A DNA stretch of 64,000 nt from Microbacterium aurum. Its GTDB lineage: Bacteria > Actinomycetota > Actinomycetes > Actinomycetales > Microbacteriaceae. The stretch covers positions 1,240,001 to 1,304,000 of the forward strand of contig NZ_JAFBCQ010000001.1 of the NCBI RefSeq assembly GCF_016907815.1. Reading direction: 5' to 3'. This document shows positions 62,055 through 64,000 of this stretch, piece after piece (position 1 is the first letter of the stretch; each line of letters begins with the position of its first letter). A program made the position numbers and the translations under genes. Below the pieces are notes generated by a model. That model made no database searches. It had not been told where the DNA came from and saw only the letters and a list, made by a program, of their open reading frames with translations.

Positions 62055-64000
62055 GCCCTTCGACAAGCTCAGGCCCTTCGACAGGCTCAGGCCCTTCGAC
62101 AGGCTCAGGCCCTTCGACAGGCTCAGGGACCGAGATGACCCAAGAGGAGCGCTACGAGCTCGAGCTCGCCGAGCAGGCGCGCCTGAACTCCGGCGACTGG
62201 GACTCGGTCGCACCCGGCAAGGCGTCGAACTTCCGGCAGAGCTTCTTCCGCATGATCGGCCTGCTGGGCCCGTACAAGTGGGTGTTCGCGCTCGTCTCCC
62301 TCCTCGGTGCGATCGGGGTCGTGCTCGCCGTCGCGGCGCCCAAGGTGCTCGGCGAGGCCACCAACGTCATCTTCGAGGGTGTGGTCTCGGCATCCCTCCC
62401 GGCGCAGTTCGCGGGCATGTCGCAGGCGCAGGTCGTCGAGGCGCTGCGTGCGGCCGGTCAGACGGACATCGCGAACATGGTCGCCGCGATGCAGAACTTC
62501 CAGGTCGGAGCCGGCATCGACTTCGAGCGGCTCAAGTGGGTGCTCGTGGCCGTGCTCGCCATCTACATCGCCTCGGCCCTGCTCACCTGGCTCCAGGGCT
62601 ACGTCATCAACATCATCATGGTGCGCACGATGTGGCGCCTGCGCGAGCAGGTCGAGGCGAAGATCAACCGCCTGCCGCTGTCCTACTTCGACCGGGTGCA
62701 GCGCGGAGAGCTGATCTCGCGCGTCACGAACGACATCGACAACATCACCCAGACGATGCAGCAGTCGCTGTCGACGGCCGTCACCAACGTGCTCACCGTC
62801 GTCGGCGTGCTCGTCATGATGTTCTCGATCTCGTGGCAGCTCGCGATCGTGGCCCTCGTCGCGCTGCCGCTCATGGCGGTGGTGTTCGGCATCATCGGGC
62901 CGAAGTCGCAGAAGGCGTTCAACACGCAGTGGCGCAAGGTGGGACGCCTGAACGCCCGCGTCGAGGAGTCGTTCTCCGGCCACGCGCTCGTGCGCGTCTA
63001 CGGACGCGAGAAGGACTCGCGGGAGAAGTTCCAGGAGGAGAACGAGGATCTGTACCAGGCCGCGTTCAAGGCCCAGTTCCTCTCGGGGCTCATGATGCCC
63101 GCGATGATGTTCATCGGCTCGCTCAGCTACGTCGGCATCGCCGTCCTCGGCGGACTGATGGTGGCCTCCGGCCAGCTGCGGCTCGGTGACGTGCAGGCCT
63201 TCATCCAGTATTCACAGCAGTTCACGCAGCCCCTCTCCGAGCTCGGCGGCATGGCCGCGGTCGTGCAGTCCGGCACGGCGTCGGCCGAGCGCGTCTTCGA
63301 GCTGCTCGACGAAGACGAGCAGGAGCCGGATGCCGAAGACGCGCCCGCCCTCGTCGAGGGCCCCGGCGTCATCGAGTTCGAGCACGTCGCGTTCAGCTAC
63401 ACGCCCGACAAGCCGCTCATCCGCGACCTATCATTCCGCGTCGAGCCCGGGCAGACCGTCGCGATCGTCGGGCCCACCGGCGCCGGCAAGACGACGCTCG
63501 TGAACCTGCTGATGCGCTTCTACGAGCTGGACGGCGGGCGGATCCTCCTCGACGGGCAGGACATCGCCGAGCTCACCCGCGACGACGTGCGGTCGCGCAC
63601 CGGCATGGTGCTGCAGGACCCGTGGCTGTTCGCGGGCACGATCCGCGAGAACATCCGGTACGGCAACGAGTCGGCATCCGATCTGGAGATCGCCGAGGCC
63701 GCCGTCGCCACCCGCGTCGACCGCTTCGTGCACTCGCTGCCCGACGGCTACGACACCGTCCTCGACGAGGATGCCGCGAACGTGTCGGCGGGTGAGAAGC
63801 AGCTCATCACGATCGCCCGCGCGTTCGTCGCGCAGCCGAGCGTGCTGATCCTCGACGAGGCGACGAGCTCCGTGGACACCCGGACCGAGCTGCTCCTGCA
63901 GCACGCGATGTCGGCGCTGCGCGAGGGACGCACGTCGTTCGTCATCGCGCACCGACTGTCGACGATCCGCGATGCCGACCTCATCCTCGTGATGGAGCAC
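62051..64000 (+). CDS. Heterodimeric ABC exporter, subunit 2 (runs off the window)
   Basis: At least 650 residues. An unusual Gly/Ser/Thr/Pro-rich N-terminus of 24 residues made by a tandem repeat is followed by EMTQEERYELELAEQARLN and a normal six-helix core. There is a 55-residue extracellular insertion after the first helix (about 95-150). The ATPase has Walker A GPTGAGKTT, signature VSAGEKQ (VSAGE replaces VSGGQ) and Walker B VLILDEATSSVD with an intact catalytic Glu. The second in-frame ATG at 62134 is an alternative start that would skip the repeat. The stop lies beyond 64000. Confidence 0.92.
   Translation, partial: MSPSTSSGPSTGSGPSTGSGPSTGSGTEMTQEERYELELAEQARLNSGDWDSVAPGKASNFRQSFFRMIGLLGPYKWVFALVSLLGAIGVVLAVAAPKVLGEATNVIFEGVVSASLPAQFAGMSQAQVVEALRAAGQTDIANMVAAMQNFQVGAGIDFERLKWVLVAVLAIYIASALLTWLQGYVINIIMVRTMWRLREQVEAKINRLPLSYFDRVQRGELISRVTNDIDNITQTMQQSLSTAVTNVLTVVGVLVMMFSISWQLAIVALVALPLMAVVFGIIGPKSQKAFNTQWRKVGRLNARVEESFSGHALVRVYGREKDSREKFQEENEDLYQAAFKAQFLSGLMMPAMMFIGSLSYVGIAVLGGLMVASGQLRLGDVQAFIQYSQQFTQPLSELGGMAAVVQSGTASAERVFELLDEDEQEPDAEDAPALVEGPGVIEFEHVAFSYTPDKPLIRDLSFRVEPGQTVAIVGPTGAGKTTLVNLLMRFYELDGGRILLDGQDIAELTRDDVRSRTGMVLQDPWLFAGTIRENIRYGNESASDLEIAEAAVATRVDRFVHSLPDGYDTVLDEDAANVSAGEKQLITIARAFVAQPSVLILDEATSSVDTRTELLLQHAMSALREGRTSFVIAHRLSTIRDADLILVMEH
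62057..62128 (+). repeat. Four tandem copies of an 18-bp element
   Basis: Unit CCTTCGACAGGCTCAGGC repeated four times (first copy AGC for GGC, last GGG for GGC). Each copy encodes Pro-Ser-Thr-Gly/Ser-Ser-Gly in frame. The core CCTTCGACAGGCTCAGG matches a short partly palindromic repeat common in intergenic DNA of Microbacteriaceae and other high-GC bacteria (from memory, not searched). Confidence 0.9.

Overview
The window is high-GC DNA with actinobacterial gene content. Many GTG starts, strong G/C third positions and frequent GGATGCC/GGCATCC strings point to Microbacteriaceae, most likely Microbacterium or a close relative (inference). Supporting families are menaquinone-only quinone synthesis, system II cytochrome c maturation, DUF222/HNH, DUF4229, DUF6412 and FBP zinc-finger proteins.

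Left part (0-16 kb): a cytochrome c maturation operon (ccdA, resB, ccsB); an MMPL/YhgE membrane export pair divergent from a TetR regulator across two palindromic operators; menC; a PadR regulator with its membrane partner; cobalamin-dependent methionine synthase metH; and a decayed Fic gene. From 16 to 21.4 kb, minus-strand genes include a DUF4430-like lipoprotein followed by a single 953-residue protein that fuses all four ECF importer modules.

Middle part (21.4-33 kb): most of the menaquinone pathway (menB, menE, menA, menD, menF, menG, plus menC at 9.3 kb) and a polyprenyl diphosphate synthase for the side chain. Between them lie PPK2, DUF402, DUF4229 and a ferredoxin-NADP reductase. From 33 to 38.7 kb several genes are decayed, often with both ends kept and the middle lost (alpha/beta hydrolase, YidC paralogue, AraC regulator, GNAT, aminoglycoside-phosphotransferase-like), among intact yajQ, DUF6412 and HNH genes. 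tRNA-Tyr with a strong terminator follows.

Central highlight (about 41.2-53.6 kb): a 12 kb protein-quality-control island, with all ten chaperone and redox genes and a general-stress gene on the minus strand: dnaK, grpE, cbpA-type dnaJ, cbpM, clpB, zinc-ribbon thioredoxin, UBP zinc finger, cNMP-domain thioredoxin-reductase-like protein, alpha/beta hydrolase, hsp20, then a YflT-type general stress protein. An IS5-family element and a transporter remnant lie at its left edge. The island separates the 5' part (53.6-54.0 kb) and 3' part (40.5-41.2 kb) of what looks like one FAD-dependent oxidoreductase gene, so it was probably acquired by insertion. It resembles in concept, but not in gene content, the transmissible locus of stress tolerance of proteobacteria.

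Right part (54-64 kb): inositol monophosphatase, an M23 peptidase, tRNA-Thr and tRNA-Met, a zinc alcohol dehydrogenase, a CinA-GNAT fusion, a broken M20 amidohydrolase, and a heterodimeric ABC exporter pair. The second exporter subunit carries a four-copy 18-bp repeat inside its first codons and runs off the window.
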